Below, piece after piece: positions 26,253-35,057 of a DNA stretch of 64,000 nucleotides (position 1 is the stretch's first letter; every line of letters begins with the position of its first letter). The notes beneath the pieces are model-generated. The model did not search any database. It had not been told where the DNA came from and saw only the letters and a list, made by a program, of their open reading frames with translations. The stretch spans positions 186,001-250,000 of the forward strand of contig NZ_BQXY01000006.1 in assembly GCF_024341905.1 (NCBI RefSeq). Direction: 5' to 3'. This DNA comes from Clostridium folliculivorans. Lineage in GTDB: Bacteria; Bacillota; Clostridia; Clostridiales; Clostridiaceae. A program made the translations under genes and the position numbers.

Positions 26253-26894
26253 CTAACAAATGCTTCCTAGTGCAGCCTTTATATCACCTCTATTTCCAAT
26301 AGCAGCTTCTATAGCTAACCCCAGTGCTTTTGAGATCATGCTCAACTCCATGGAAGGAGCATTATATTTATCAACTACCTGCTGAGGTATAAATGGAACA
26401 TGTATAAAAGTTCCTCTTACCTTTGAATATTTCTTATCTATAAGATACATTAAACCATACATAATATGATTGCATACGAAGGTTCCAGCTGAATTTGAAA
26501 CCGAAGCTGGAATACCTGATTCTCTTATCTTTTCAACCATTGACTTTATAGGAACATTAGCAAAGTAAGCTGGCTGTCCATCAGAAAATATAGGCTCATC
26601 AATAGGCTGATTTCCTTTGTTGTCTTCAATTCTTGCATCGTCTATATTGATTGCAACTCTCTCAACGGTTATATCGAACCTTCCACCTGCTTGTCCTACA
26701 CAAATAACTATGTCGGGCTTATTTATTTCAATTGCTTTATCTAAGATTTCTATTGATTCATGGAACACTGTAGGTATTTCAAGAGTTATGATATTAGCTT
26801 GAGCAATTTTATCTGACAAAGCCTGTACTGCTTCAAAGGATGGATTTATAGCTTCTACTCCAAAAGGGGTAAAGCCTGTTACTAGTACTTTCAA
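26253..26894 (-). CDS. pcp: Pyroglutamyl-peptidase I (C15)
   Basis: 213 residues, the normal length. It removes N-terminal pyroglutamate from peptides in the cytoplasm. The catalytic triad is visible: Glu78 in TVERVAIN, Cys141 in AGTFVCNH and His165 in FIHVPF, a constant offset of 3 from the well-known Bacillus numbering of 81, 144 and 168 as I recall it. The N-terminal TGFTPFG loop is conserved. Start is TTG, eight bases after GGAGG. Monocistronic. Confidence 0.95.
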   Translation of the reverse strand: MKVLVTGFTPFGVEAINPSFEAVQALSDKIAQANIITLEIPTVFHESIEILDKAIEINKPDIVICVGQAGGRFDITVERVAINIDDARIEDNKGNQPIDEPIFSDGQPAYFANVPIKSMVEKIRESGIPASVSNSAGTFVCNHIMYGLMYLIDKKYSKVRGTFIHVPFIPQQVVDKYNAPSMELSMISKALGLAIEAAIGNRGDIKAALGSIC

Positions 26895-27128
26895 AAGAGC
26901 ACCTCCAATTTCTATAACTTTTTAACTTTATATAAATTTAAATTTTTTTAATTATAACTTTTTAAAATTAAAACTTTTTAAAAAGTTACTTACAAAATGC
27001 TGGTTTGAAGGGGATTTGGTAAAGATGTTTAGCTGATTCTAAATCTACTTTCATAATCTATAAATATAATATCACTTGATGTATTAATTGTCTAAACTTA
27101 ACATTCATTGAATATATGGAAAATAATG

Positions 27129-27185
27129 TTTACATATATGTCACAGCGTGATATAGTATGATTATAATATGTCACGCTGTGACAT
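27129..27185 (+). promoter_or_regulatory. PadR-controlled promoter with paired TGTCAC operators
   Basis: TTTACA (27129-27134) and TATAGT (27152-27157) are 17 bases apart. The arms ATGTCACAGCGTGA (27138-27151) and TCACGCTGTGACAT (27172-27185) are perfect inverted repeats, and the second site is itself the palindrome TGTCAC-GCT-GTGACA. One site fills the spacer, the other lies downstream of the start region. This is a classical repressor layout for the PadR gene at 27330. Confidence 0.75.
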
Positions 27186-27209
27186 ACATGCTTTTGATTA
27201 TTAATTAAA

Positions 27210-27303
27210 GATGAAGCACTTAGAGAGTGAATTTATTTTTAAAGCTCTCACAAGTTCTGATGGGATAAGTTAAAAATCTAAAATTAATTATAGGTGATAC
27301 ATC
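27210..27303. mobile_element. Diverged copy of the 95-bp inverted-repeat element
   Basis: It begins GATGAAGCACTTAGAGAG and ends GTGATACATC; the centre reads GCTCTCACAAGTTCTG as in the 21521 copy. It lies between the PadR operator and the PadR start codon, so it should be transcribed in the 5' leader. Confidence 0.55.
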
Positions 27304-27329
27304 AATAAAAATGATGCTTAGAGGATTAT

Positions 27330-27662
27330 ATGGAAAAAGAAAAAGTTATAAGAAAGTATATGCCAATGACTGAAACAGCCTTCTATATATTATTATCTTT
27401 ATACGAGCCAAAGCATGGGTATGGAATAATAAAAGAGGTTGACAATCTAACTAAAGGTAGGATAGTTCTTGGATCAGGCACGGTATATGGAACACTAAGT
27501 AAGATGGAAAAGGATGAAATAGTTATGGTTTATTCTAATGAAGACAGAAAGACCATATATGAAATAACGGAACTGGGAAAGTTGCTCTTAAAGTTGGAAA
27601 TTAATCGGTTAGAAGAGCTTAATAATAATGCAAGGCAGTTAGGGGGGAGATTTGATGTATAA
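27330..27662 (+). CDS. PadR family transcriptional regulator
   Basis: 110 residues with the winged-helix signature ETAFYILLSLYEPKHGYGII, LGSGTVYGTLSKMEKDEIV and RKTIYEITELGKLLLK. A GAGGAT site lies before the ATG. It heads an operon with the DUF2812 membrane protein and a zinc-ribbon protein; PadR-DUF2812 pairs are common in Firmicutes. Own-promoter operators lie at 27138-27185. Confidence 0.9.
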   Translation: MEKEKVIRKYMPMTETAFYILLSLYEPKHGYGIIKEVDNLTKGRIVLGSGTVYGTLSKMEKDEIVMVYSNEDRKTIYEITELGKLLLKLEINRLEELNNNARQLGGRFDV

Positions 27663-28854
27663 GAAATTAGTAAGACTCTTTTGGAGTTATGATATTAAGA
27701 AAACAGAAGAATGGTTACGGGATATGAGTTTAAGAGGCTATAAGTTAGAGTCTGTAGACTTTGGTTTTAGAATATTTAAATTCATAAAGGCTGAAAAGAA
27801 TAAAGTTTTTTATAGAATCATATATGATAATAATCAAAGTAATTCACTGCCTAAAAGCTTAGATAACAGTGGATGGAGGATAATATCACAGCATAATCAA
27901 TGGAAGATATTAATAAATGAGTCTGAAAATATAACTATAATACCAAGCAGAAATTCTATTATTGAAAGAAATAATAAGATTGTAAACTACTCTGGCACAG
28001 CGCTTGGACTTCTAATATTACTTCCACTAATTGCAGGGTTTTTTACTAGATCAATTTTACGGCTAATGCATGTACAAGTAGAATACAGTGAAACTCTCGA
28101 GATACTAGGAATATTATATTCAGTAGTTCAATTAAGCGTATTTACTTTTTTAGCATATACTCATTTTAGAATGAAAGCTTCAACTAAGAGGATAGAGTAT
28201 GCTGACGGAATTGAACTTGCGTATAACTATGATATTTTTAAAAATATTGATGATGAAATATATATTGGCAAAAAGAAGGGTATAGTTAGAATAAAACTAG
28301 CATGGTTCTCATATCCGGATAAACTAGAATTGTGGCTTGAAAAGATGGAAAGAAAAGGCTTTAACTTATATAAGATAAGTAAAAATGGTGTAAAATTTTA
28401 TTTTGTTAAAGGAAATAAGGAAAATAAGAAGTTTTCAGTAGACTTTAAAAAACAAGTGACTAAAGAATACTTTGAAATAAATAAAGAAGCTGGATGGAAA
28501 TTATACTTTATTTCAAATTCAAGTACTAACAAATGGAATATATGGGCTATGGATTATGACAAAAATGGGGAACCACCAAATATGTACAGTGATATAACTG
28601 ATAAAATAAACCATGCAAAAAAGGTAGCTACCTATTATTGTATATTGTATGTTCCTTTTATAATAATGTATACAATAGTAAATGTGTTTTGGATGTATAT
28701 AATGGTGAAAGAAAAAAGAAGTTTGGATGAGATATTTATAATGGATATGATATTATTTGGTTTTGTCACAATAGAATATACTATCTTCACTATAAATAGC
28801 ATTTTATATTATTTAAGAATTAAGAAAGGATGTATAGGAGGAGGTTCTCTATGA
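27655..28854 (+). CDS. DUF2812 membrane protein, PadR partner
   Basis: 399 residues from the ATG at 27655 (GGGGGGAGA site); a TTG at 27652 is adjacent. Two DUF2812-type modules are seen: one at the N-terminus (KKTEEWLRDMSLRGYKLESV) and a second around residue 215 (DKLELWLEKMERKGFNLYKI), each followed by two membrane helices (about 105-165 and 320-390). It is therefore an internal duplication. It overlaps the PadR gene by eight bases and the zinc-ribbon gene by four (ATGA). Role in sensing or signalling only guessed. Confidence 0.8.
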   Translation: MYKKLVRLFWSYDIKKTEEWLRDMSLRGYKLESVDFGFRIFKFIKAEKNKVFYRIIYDNNQSNSLPKSLDNSGWRIISQHNQWKILINESENITIIPSRNSIIERNNKIVNYSGTALGLLILLPLIAGFFTRSILRLMHVQVEYSETLEILGILYSVVQLSVFTFLAYTHFRMKASTKRIEYADGIELAYNYDIFKNIDDEIYIGKKKGIVRIKLAWFSYPDKLELWLEKMERKGFNLYKISKNGVKFYFVKGNKENKKFSVDFKKQVTKEYFEINKEAGWKLYFISNSSTNKWNIWAMDYDKNGEPPNMYSDITDKINHAKKVATYYCILYVPFIIMYTIVNVFWMYIMVKEKRSLDEIFIMDMILFGFVTIEYTIFTINSILYYLRIKKGCIGGGSL

Positions 28855-29036
28855 GTGAAAAATTATGTCCCGTATGCGGAAGCAATAAAATTGGTCTGGG
28901 AAAACATACAGCACAAGGAAGAATGTACCCAATTGATAAAGTCTTTTCATCAGGATCTGAGGTTATAGCAGAAATTTGTACGGAATGTGGTCATATCTTA
29001 TCAATGAAAGTAAAGCAACCGGAAAAGTTTAGGTGA
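28851..29036 (+). CDS. Small zinc-ribbon protein
   Basis: 61 residues from the ATG at 28851, preceded by AGGAGGAGG. Two CxxC pairs, CPVCG near the start and CTECG near residue 46, form a rubredoxin-like zinc knuckle. It is translationally coupled to the DUF2812 gene by an ATGA overlap. No known partner; possibly an accessory to the membrane protein. Confidence 0.8.
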   Translation: MSEKLCPVCGSNKIGLGKHTAQGRMYPIDKVFSSGSEVIAEICTECGHILSMKVKQPEKFR

Positions 29037-29040
29037 AAAT

Positions 29041-29080
29041 AGGATAGAGCTCAAAAAGAAGCTCTATCCTATTTTTATTA
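29041..29080 (+). terminator. Strong intrinsic terminator
   Basis: AGGATAGAGCT pairs with AGCTCTATCCT around an eight-base loop, followed by ATTTTTATT. It ends the PadR-DUF2812 operon. Confidence 0.92.
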
Positions 29081-29160
29081 GCTTGAATTACATTTATTCT
29101 TGGCCAAGTATACCAGTGAATTGATAGATAATTCAATTTTTATCTAAAAGAACTATATAG

Positions 29161-30774
29161 CTATTTAACATTCTTAATTATTAAAATTTCACCTTTTTTT
29201 AGCTTTAGTTCTTTAGATATATCAACATTACCTGATGAGCCTTGTGAAGAATAAAGTATCTCACCTTTAATAGGAGAAAGGCTTATGGTTTGATCTTCAT
29301 CATTGCCATTGATAAATACACTTATATTTTCATCTTTATAGCTTCTAGTGAAAGTAAATACCTTAGAATTACCAGTATTTAAAGCTTCAAAGCTACCATA
29401 TCTTAAGGTAGGATTATCATTTCTAAGTTTAATGAGACCTTTATAGAAGTTCAAAAGTGAATCCTTATTTTTTTCTTCAAGTTTTACAGCTATGGATTTG
29501 TTATCATTACTTACCGCAGTCCAGCTTGTATTTTTTGATTTATCCTTGTTATCCCATATGAAAGGTTCTCTTATCTTTTCGTCCGGTTTTACTCCAGTCA
29601 TTCCTGTCTCTTCACCATAATAGATGTAAGGAGTACCTGGAAGTGTAAGCAATATAGCTGCAGCAGTTTTACATTTGTCCACTGAACCTAAGGTACTCAT
29701 GATTCGATTCATATCATGATTACCTAAGAAAGTACTGTCTAGATAATCTTTGTTTTTTGATTGAGCAACCGATTGCATAGAAAAATATGAGGAAGCTAAA
29801 TCTTTAAAGTTATTATCCTTAACTGAATTGACGATATCAGTACTTAAATCAAAATTAAAACAAGAATCCAGTGCTGTTAAGTAATCAGAAACCACTTCTG
29901 TTTTATCCCAAACTTCACCTACTAGTAAAGCATTTTTGTTTACACTCTTTACATAGCTGTTAAACTCTTTCCACCACTTAAGATTTTTATCCAGCTCGCC
30001 ATCATATATATGCCTTGCTGCATCTAAACGGAAGCCGTCCATACCCATATCAAGATAGTATTTAGCAATATCTTTCACTTCTTTTCTAACATCAGGATTA
30101 TCGTAGTTTAAGTCAGGCATGTCTTCTGCAAATATTCCATAGTATATGTTATCCTTGCTAGCAACTCTCCAAGGCATAGTATTTATACTAGAATATTCAT
30201 TTAGCTTATTGGAGTATTGGGTCCAAAGATAATAATCTCTGTATTTGCTATCTTTGTTATTTAATGATTCCATAAACCATGGATTTTTAGTGCTGGTGTG
30301 GTTTATTACTAAATCCATATATACTGCAATGTCTCTTTTATGAGCTTCGTTTATAAGACTATATAAATCATCCATTGTGCCGTATTTCTTTCTAACATTG
30401 TAATAGTCAGATACATCATAACCGTGATAGCTTGGACTTTCGTTTATAGGCATAAGCCATATGCCTGAGATGCCTAAATCCTTTAGATAATCTAATTTTT
30501 GCTCTACACCTTTTAAATCACCGAGGCCATCACCATTACTGTCATTAAAGGATGCTACAAAGATTTCATAAAAAGTTCTATCTTTATAACTCTTATTTGT
30601 AGGATAGCTTACTTGAGTATAACTTTTATGAGTTGCATTTAATAGTTTTTCATTTGCTTCTTTATCATATTTAGTTTTAGTACTTCTAGGTAAGAATAAA
30701 AATACAATTAAACCGATTACAATAGCTGCAAAGATATAGATGGATATTGTTCGTAAAGTTAGTTTTTTCCTCAT
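29161..30774 (-). CDS. Membrane-anchored GH13 alpha-amylase family enzyme
   Basis: 537 residues from the ATG at 30774, seven bases after GGGGG; an ATG six bases earlier is too close to that site. Residues 9-30 form a single membrane anchor, so the enzyme should face outside. GH13 regions are complete: DLVINHT, GFRLDAARH (nucleophile Asp about 251), LVGEVWD (acid/base Glu about 287) and FLGNHDMNR (Asp about 354), plus YYGEETGMTG. A beta-sandwich C domain follows. It probably cleaves alpha-1,4 or alpha-1,6 glucans or maltodextrins. It is in a block with an AraC regulator and an alpha-galactosidase. Confidence 0.9.
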   Translation of the reverse strand: MRKKLTLRTISIYIFAAIVIGLIVFLFLPRSTKTKYDKEANEKLLNATHKSYTQVSYPTNKSYKDRTFYEIFVASFNDSNGDGLGDLKGVEQKLDYLKDLGISGIWLMPINESPSYHGYDVSDYYNVRKKYGTMDDLYSLINEAHKRDIAVYMDLVINHTSTKNPWFMESLNNKDSKYRDYYLWTQYSNKLNEYSSINTMPWRVASKDNIYYGIFAEDMPDLNYDNPDVRKEVKDIAKYYLDMGMDGFRLDAARHIYDGELDKNLKWWKEFNSYVKSVNKNALLVGEVWDKTEVVSDYLTALDSCFNFDLSTDIVNSVKDNNFKDLASSYFSMQSVAQSKNKDYLDSTFLGNHDMNRIMSTLGSVDKCKTAAAILLTLPGTPYIYYGEETGMTGVKPDEKIREPFIWDNKDKSKNTSWTAVSNDNKSIAVKLEEKNKDSLLNFYKGLIKLRNDNPTLRYGSFEALNTGNSKVFTFTRSYKDENISVFINGNDEDQTISLSPIKGEILYSSQGSSGNVDISKELKLKKGEILIIKNVK

Positions 30775-30859
30775 TGACATTCCCCCTTTTACTTTTAAAA
30801 TATATAATAATTATAATTCACAGTAATTGGGTATTCAATTGTGATAACTTATAGAAAAA

Positions 30860-30955
30860 GTTGAAACACTTCAATCCCAAATCTATTGTTCAAAACTCCT
30901 CTGGGTTCTGAGAGGAGAATTTGAAAATATAAGTTTAAGTATGAAGTGATTCATC
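30860..30955. mobile_element. Copy of the 95-bp inverted-repeat element
   Basis: Ends GTTGAAACACTTC and GAAGTGATTCATC; inner helix CTCCTCT with AGAGGAG around GGGTTCTG. Its right edge touches the stop codon of the AraC gene at 30955-30957. Confidence 0.7.
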
Positions 30956-31851
30956 TAAAGCTTAAGTAAGTAGCTATTTACCTCGAAATGTTCTTCCCTA
31001 AATCTTCCTGGTGAAATACCAAGATATTTTCGGAATACTTTACTAAAGTAGTTCTCGCCAGAAAAACCAACTTTTTTGGCAATGATGTCAATAGACATAG
31101 TATCTTTAAGCAGTAATTCAACTGCTTTTTCAAGCCTTATTTTAGTTAGATAATTCCAAGGGGGAGTACCAACTATATTGTTAAAAGTTCTATTAAAGTG
31201 AAATTTAGACATACTTGAGACTTTTGCTAGATCATCTAAAGTAAGTTCTGTAGAAAAATTATGCTCAATAAAATTTATTACATTCTCAATACTTGAGCTA
31301 TATTTGCTATTAATAGTAGTTTCTAAAGCAGCCTTACTTCTATGTAATTCCATTATGAAATTGTATGCAAAGGAAGAAGTTTGATAACCATCTTCTATAT
31401 TGTTGTTTACTGCATCCCAATAAACCTTCCAAAGGTAAGTCATAACTGGAGAATCAGATGATAGTTTAAATACATTTCCATAGGAACTTAATAGATCAGT
31501 GCAGTGATCAATAGAGCCTTTTCCATATAAATGTATATAGATAAACTCCCATTTGTCACTGTCTTCAGGTAAGTAATAATGATGATTATCTGGGATTTTT
31601 ACTAAGAAGGCGTCACCTTTCTTTAGGGCATATACTTTATCACTTATGCGAATTTCACCAGAGCCTGATAAAGTATATTGAAAGATGCAGTGTTCATTGT
31701 CATCTTTTCGTTTCATACCATCCCAGCTATAACTTTTTGAGGTGCGTATCTCCCAGCCTATTGATTTTAATTGATAAGGAGAATTTTTAGGTGAATTTAG
31801 AAAATGAAAACCAAAAGAATTTAGGTATTTTGTAGAATTATCATTAAGCAA
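30955..31851 (-). CDS. AraC family transcriptional regulator
   Basis: About 298 residues if it starts at TTG 31851, which has GGAGGG seven bases upstream; the longer reading from ATG 31911 lacks a ribosome site. N-terminal cupin-like sugar-sensing domain (GSGEIRISDKVYALKKGD, PDNHHYYLP) and a C-terminal double HTH (LTLDDLAKVSSMSKFHFNR, DTMSIDIIAKKVGFSGENYF, LGISPGRFREEH). Divergent from the alpha-galactosidase gene, so it probably activates that gene in response to alpha-galactosides. The stop lies at the edge of a repeat element. Confidence 0.85.
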   Translation of the reverse strand: MLNDNSTKYLNSFGFHFLNSPKNSPYQLKSIGWEIRTSKSYSWDGMKRKDDNEHCIFQYTLSGSGEIRISDKVYALKKGDAFLVKIPDNHHYYLPEDSDKWEFIYIHLYGKGSIDHCTDLLSSYGNVFKLSSDSPVMTYLWKVYWDAVNNNIEDGYQTSSFAYNFIMELHRSKAALETTINSKYSSSIENVINFIEHNFSTELTLDDLAKVSSMSKFHFNRTFNNIVGTPPWNYLTKIRLEKAVELLLKDTMSIDIIAKKVGFSGENYFSKVFRKYLGISPGRFREEHFEVNSYLLKL

Positions 31852-31997
31852 TATTTTACCCTCCAAAAGCATTATATTACAATTGTCCAATACATACACA
31901 GGTGATAACATAAACTTGTAATTATATTTTAAGCAATATTGTACTGTTAATCAATGTTTATAGATCTAAGAACATATATAAAAGGGAGAGAATTTAA

Positions 31998-33263
31998 ATG
32001 AGTAAAAGTATAGCGTTAACACCTCCAATGGGATGGAACAGTTGGGATTGCTATGGTGCAAGTGTAAGGGAAAATGAAGTTAGAGGCAATGCAGATTATA
32101 TGGAAAAACATCTAAAGAAATATGGGTGGGAGTATGTAGTTGTAGACATACAATGGTATGAGCCTACAGCAGATTCAACTGAATATCATCCATATGCACC
32201 TCTTGATATGGATCAGTATGGAAGACTTATACCTTCAGTAAATAGATTTCCTAGTGCTAAAGATGGTAATGGATTTAAAGCTTTAGGTGAGTATATTCAT
32301 AGCAAGGGACTTAAGTTTGGTATCCATATTCTCAGAGGAATACCAAAGCAGGCGGTAAAGGCAAATACTCCAATACTAGGTACTGATAAGTTTGCTAAAG
32401 ACATTGCAGATACTAACTCAATATGCCCATGGAACACTGATATGTATGGTATTGATGCTACAAAGGAAGGCGCACAAGAGTACTATAATTCAATAATAAA
32501 TATGTATGCAGAGTGGGGATTTGATTTTATAAAGGTAGATGACTTATCTTTTCCTTATGCAAAAGGGGAAATTGAACTTATAAAGAATGCCTTAGATAAC
32601 TGTGGAAGAGATGTGGTATTTAGTTTATCCCCAGGATCAGCACCTTTGGAGGAAGCAGAACATTTAAAGGTACATGCAAATATGTGGAGAATCTCCGGAG
32701 ACTTCTGGGACAATTGGGAGCAGCTTTATAAACAATTTGAGCTTTTAGGAAATTGGAATGAACATATGGGAGCATCACATTGGCCAGATGCAGACATGCT
32801 TCCTTTTGGTCATATTTGCCTTAGAGAACATCAATTTGAAGGCAAAGGAAAATGGACTAACTTTACTAGAAGAGAGCAAAGAACACTTATGACCTTATGG
32901 TGTATTGCACGTTCACCGCTTATGTTTGGTGGAGTGATGACTGACAATGATCAGTGGACCTTAGAGCTTATAACCAATGAAGAGGTTCTTAATGTATTAA
33001 AATATTCTAATTCAAACAAACAGTTTTATAAAGATGAAGATAAAGCTATATGGACAGCCAAAGGCAAAGACGGAGAAAATTATGTAGCTTTGTTCAATAT
33101 ATCTGACATAGATAGTCAAGTGGAGTTAGATTTAAGAGAAGTAGGAATTGAAAAAGTAGATACAATCAGAGATCTATGGCAACATGAAGACTTTAAAGTT
33201 TCAAGTGGAATATTAAGCAATAAAATAAAAGCACATGAAGCTAAGTTTTATAAGATAAAGTAG
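31998..33263 (+). CDS. GH27 alpha-galactosidase
   Basis: 421 residues, cytoplasmic (no signal). It opens with the family hallmark TPPMGWNSWDCYG, then VVDIQWYEP, the nucleophile Asp181 in FIKVDD, and the probable acid/base Asp235 in WRISGDFWDNW. The C-terminal beta domain (about 330-421) is complete. It releases galactose from melibiose- or raffinose-type sugars, or acts as beta-L-arabinopyranosidase. GGGAGAG precedes the ATG. The AraC regulator is divergent. Confidence 0.92.
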   Translation: MSKSIALTPPMGWNSWDCYGASVRENEVRGNADYMEKHLKKYGWEYVVVDIQWYEPTADSTEYHPYAPLDMDQYGRLIPSVNRFPSAKDGNGFKALGEYIHSKGLKFGIHILRGIPKQAVKANTPILGTDKFAKDIADTNSICPWNTDMYGIDATKEGAQEYYNSIINMYAEWGFDFIKVDDLSFPYAKGEIELIKNALDNCGRDVVFSLSPGSAPLEEAEHLKVHANMWRISGDFWDNWEQLYKQFELLGNWNEHMGASHWPDADMLPFGHICLREHQFEGKGKWTNFTRREQRTLMTLWCIARSPLMFGGVMTDNDQWTLELITNEEVLNVLKYSNSNKQFYKDEDKAIWTAKGKDGENYVALFNISDIDSQVELDLREVGIEKVDTIRDLWQHEDFKVSSGILSNKIKAHEAKFYKIK

Positions 33264-33482
33264 ATCAATATTTATCAAGGTAAATTAAAGTTATACTGTT
33301 ATATTATTCAATAACAATGTTAAAAATTAAACTTAATAAATTTTGGAGAAAAGGTAATTGATGCTATAAAAATTATATAGCTCAGTTATCTTTTTTTTAT
33401 TTACCTCTTTTTATTCTATTGAAAAATAATAGGTTAGAAGCGGTAGGTATAAAATTTTATTAATCTTAGGAAGATAATTACA

Positions 33483-33543
33483 TTGACATAAAAACCAATT
33501 TTGGTATAATGATTCTTGGTAACAGATGAAAATGATTATCAAT
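33483..33543 (+). promoter_or_regulatory. Consensus promoter with Fur box
   Basis: TTGACA (33483-33488) and TATAAT (33505-33510) are both perfect with a 16-base spacer. GATGAAAATGATTATCAAT at 33525-33543 matches a Fur box well and covers the start region. A second dyad, GTTTGAT-AATA-ATCAAAC, lies at 33552-33569. Iron repression of the uptake system is expected. The rest of the gap from 33264 shows nothing. Confidence 0.75.
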
Positions 33544-33606
33544 ACAATATAGTTTGATAATAATCAAACAAAATATGTTTAAGGTAAAATTGTAGGAGGA
33601 ATAGTA

Positions 33607-34554
33607 ATGAAAAAAAAGAGTGTTTTAGGTTTATTATTAGCTACAGTACTTTCAATAGGAGTATTGGCTGGATGTTCATCGACAAAGAAGGAAGAAACTA
33701 AAAAAGAAAGCGATACAAAGGTAGTAAGCACTGTAAAGGGCGATGTTACTATACCAACAAATCCAAAAAGAATAGTTGATGTTTCAGGGTCAAGTGAAGC
33801 ACTTGCAATACTTGGAGATATTCCAGTAGCAACTGCTAATGTTGATTCATACAAGACAACAGAAGTTCCAGAATACGTTAAAGATAAGCTAGGAAATGCT
33901 AAGGTAGTAGGACATTCAATGACAGATACTATGGATGTAGAAGCTATCATTGCTACTAATCCAGATTTAATTATAATGAGTGAAAGACAAAATAAGATAT
34001 ACGATCAATTAAAGGCAGTTGCTCCAGTAGTTGTACTTAAGGATTACCAAAATGATTGGAGAACAAATATTACTGATGTAGCAAAGATATTAGGAAAAGA
34101 AACAGAAGCTCAAAATTGGTTGAAAGATTATGATACTAAGGCACAAGCAGTTGGAAAAGCTATAGCTGAAAAGAATGGCGATAAAACTACATACTTAACA
34201 GTACTTGCAAGTGCAGGAAAGTTCTATGTTTTAACAGGTGCTGGAATAGGTTCAATGTTATATGATGATATGAAATTAGCTAAGCCTACAAATCTTCCAC
34301 CACAAGAAGGAATAAGCTTACCAGTTGTAACTATGGAAGGTTTAGCGCAAATACAATCAGATTATCTAATCGTAATAGCAACTGATGCAGATTGGAATGA
34401 CTTACAAAACAGTGCAGTATACAAGAATCTAAAGGCTGTTAAGGATGGAAAAGTTACTAAGCTAGAAAGTGCTCCTTACTTCGTACAAGGATATCAACCA
34501 ATAGGAAAAGAAAAACTTCTTGATGGCATCAAAGAAAAATTAGCAGGTAAGTAA
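33607..34554 (+). CDS. Iron-siderophore ABC transporter binding lipoprotein
   Basis: 315 residues of the FecB/FhuD family. The lipoprotein signal ends in LAGC (Cys23), followed by a charged linker and the two-lobed binding fold (RIVDVSGSSEALAILGD, ATNPDLIIMSERQNK). It should capture a ferric siderophore outside the membrane. The AGGAGG site precedes the ATG. Permeases and ATPase follow at 35058-38073; a 500-base gap with hairpins separates it from them, which may give higher expression of the binding protein. The siderophore is not predictable from sequence. Confidence 0.92.
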   Translation: MKKKSVLGLLLATVLSIGVLAGCSSTKKEETKKESDTKVVSTVKGDVTIPTNPKRIVDVSGSSEALAILGDIPVATANVDSYKTTEVPEYVKDKLGNAKVVGHSMTDTMDVEAIIATNPDLIIMSERQNKIYDQLKAVAPVVVLKDYQNDWRTNITDVAKILGKETEAQNWLKDYDTKAQAVGKAIAEKNGDKTTYLTVLASAGKFYVLTGAGIGSMLYDDMKLAKPTNLPPQEGISLPVVTMEGLAQIQSDYLIVIATDADWNDLQNSAVYKNLKAVKDGKVTKLESAPYFVQGYQPIGKEKLLDGIKEKLAGK

Positions 34555-34632
34555 TTTGATGCGTTGAAATTAATGTATCACTCTTCCGATACTTGGATGA
34601 GCTACGCAAAGAATTTATATTATTTTTCTTCA

Positions 34633-34696
34633 ATGAAGTGCCTAAAACTGTAAACTCACTTCGTTCGAACAGTATAGTTTTTTAACGGCACTTCAT
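34633..34696. other. Hairpin after the siderophore-binding protein gene
   Basis: ATGAAGTGCC (34633-34642) pairs with GGCACTTCAT (34687-34696), and inner bases TAAAACTGT pair partly with ACAG.ATAGTTTT. The outer arms resemble the ends of the 95-bp element. It could act as partial terminator or mRNA stabiliser. Confidence 0.5.
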
Positions 34697-34765
34697 CTCT
34701 AAAAATTATTAAATTCTAGTTGCTTGCTCATATAGTATCTCCATAGTAATACTTTAATTTCAATA
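34697..34765. repeat. Diverged repeat shared with 7300-7370
   Basis: AATTCTAGTTGCTTGCTCATA and flanks match the 7300-7370 sequence with scattered changes. It directly follows the hairpin at 34633. Confidence 0.45.
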
Positions 34766-34800
34766 ACAAATTGCATGTAACATTATAAAATATAAAAAAA

Positions 34801-34932
34801 TTAGGATGACTAGAAATAGGATGTGAACTTATATGTAATCTGTTTTTAAAATTCCGAAGGTTGTGAACGGAAATTTTGAAGATATAGACTAATTAATAAA
34901 GTTATGCATCTGTATAAATAAGGTCATCCTAA
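34801..34932. mobile_element. Diverged 95-bp element (34820-34910) inside a larger inverted repeat
   Basis: The inner copy begins GATGTGAACTT, has an AAAATTCCG / CGGAAATTTT helix around AAGGTTGTGAA, and ends GTTATGCATC. Outside it TTAGGATGAC (34801-34810) and GTCATCCTAA (34923-34932) form a perfect 10-base inverted repeat. Confidence 0.5.
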
Positions 34933-35057
34933 ATTGCATTTATAACATTTTGCCCAAATGTGTTTTGAGTAGAAATTGAGATTTATAAAGCTGAAGAGAT
35001 CATAATTTCTATGAACAAAATACGTTATCTTTGTTTTAGAGGAGGATAAGCACATCA

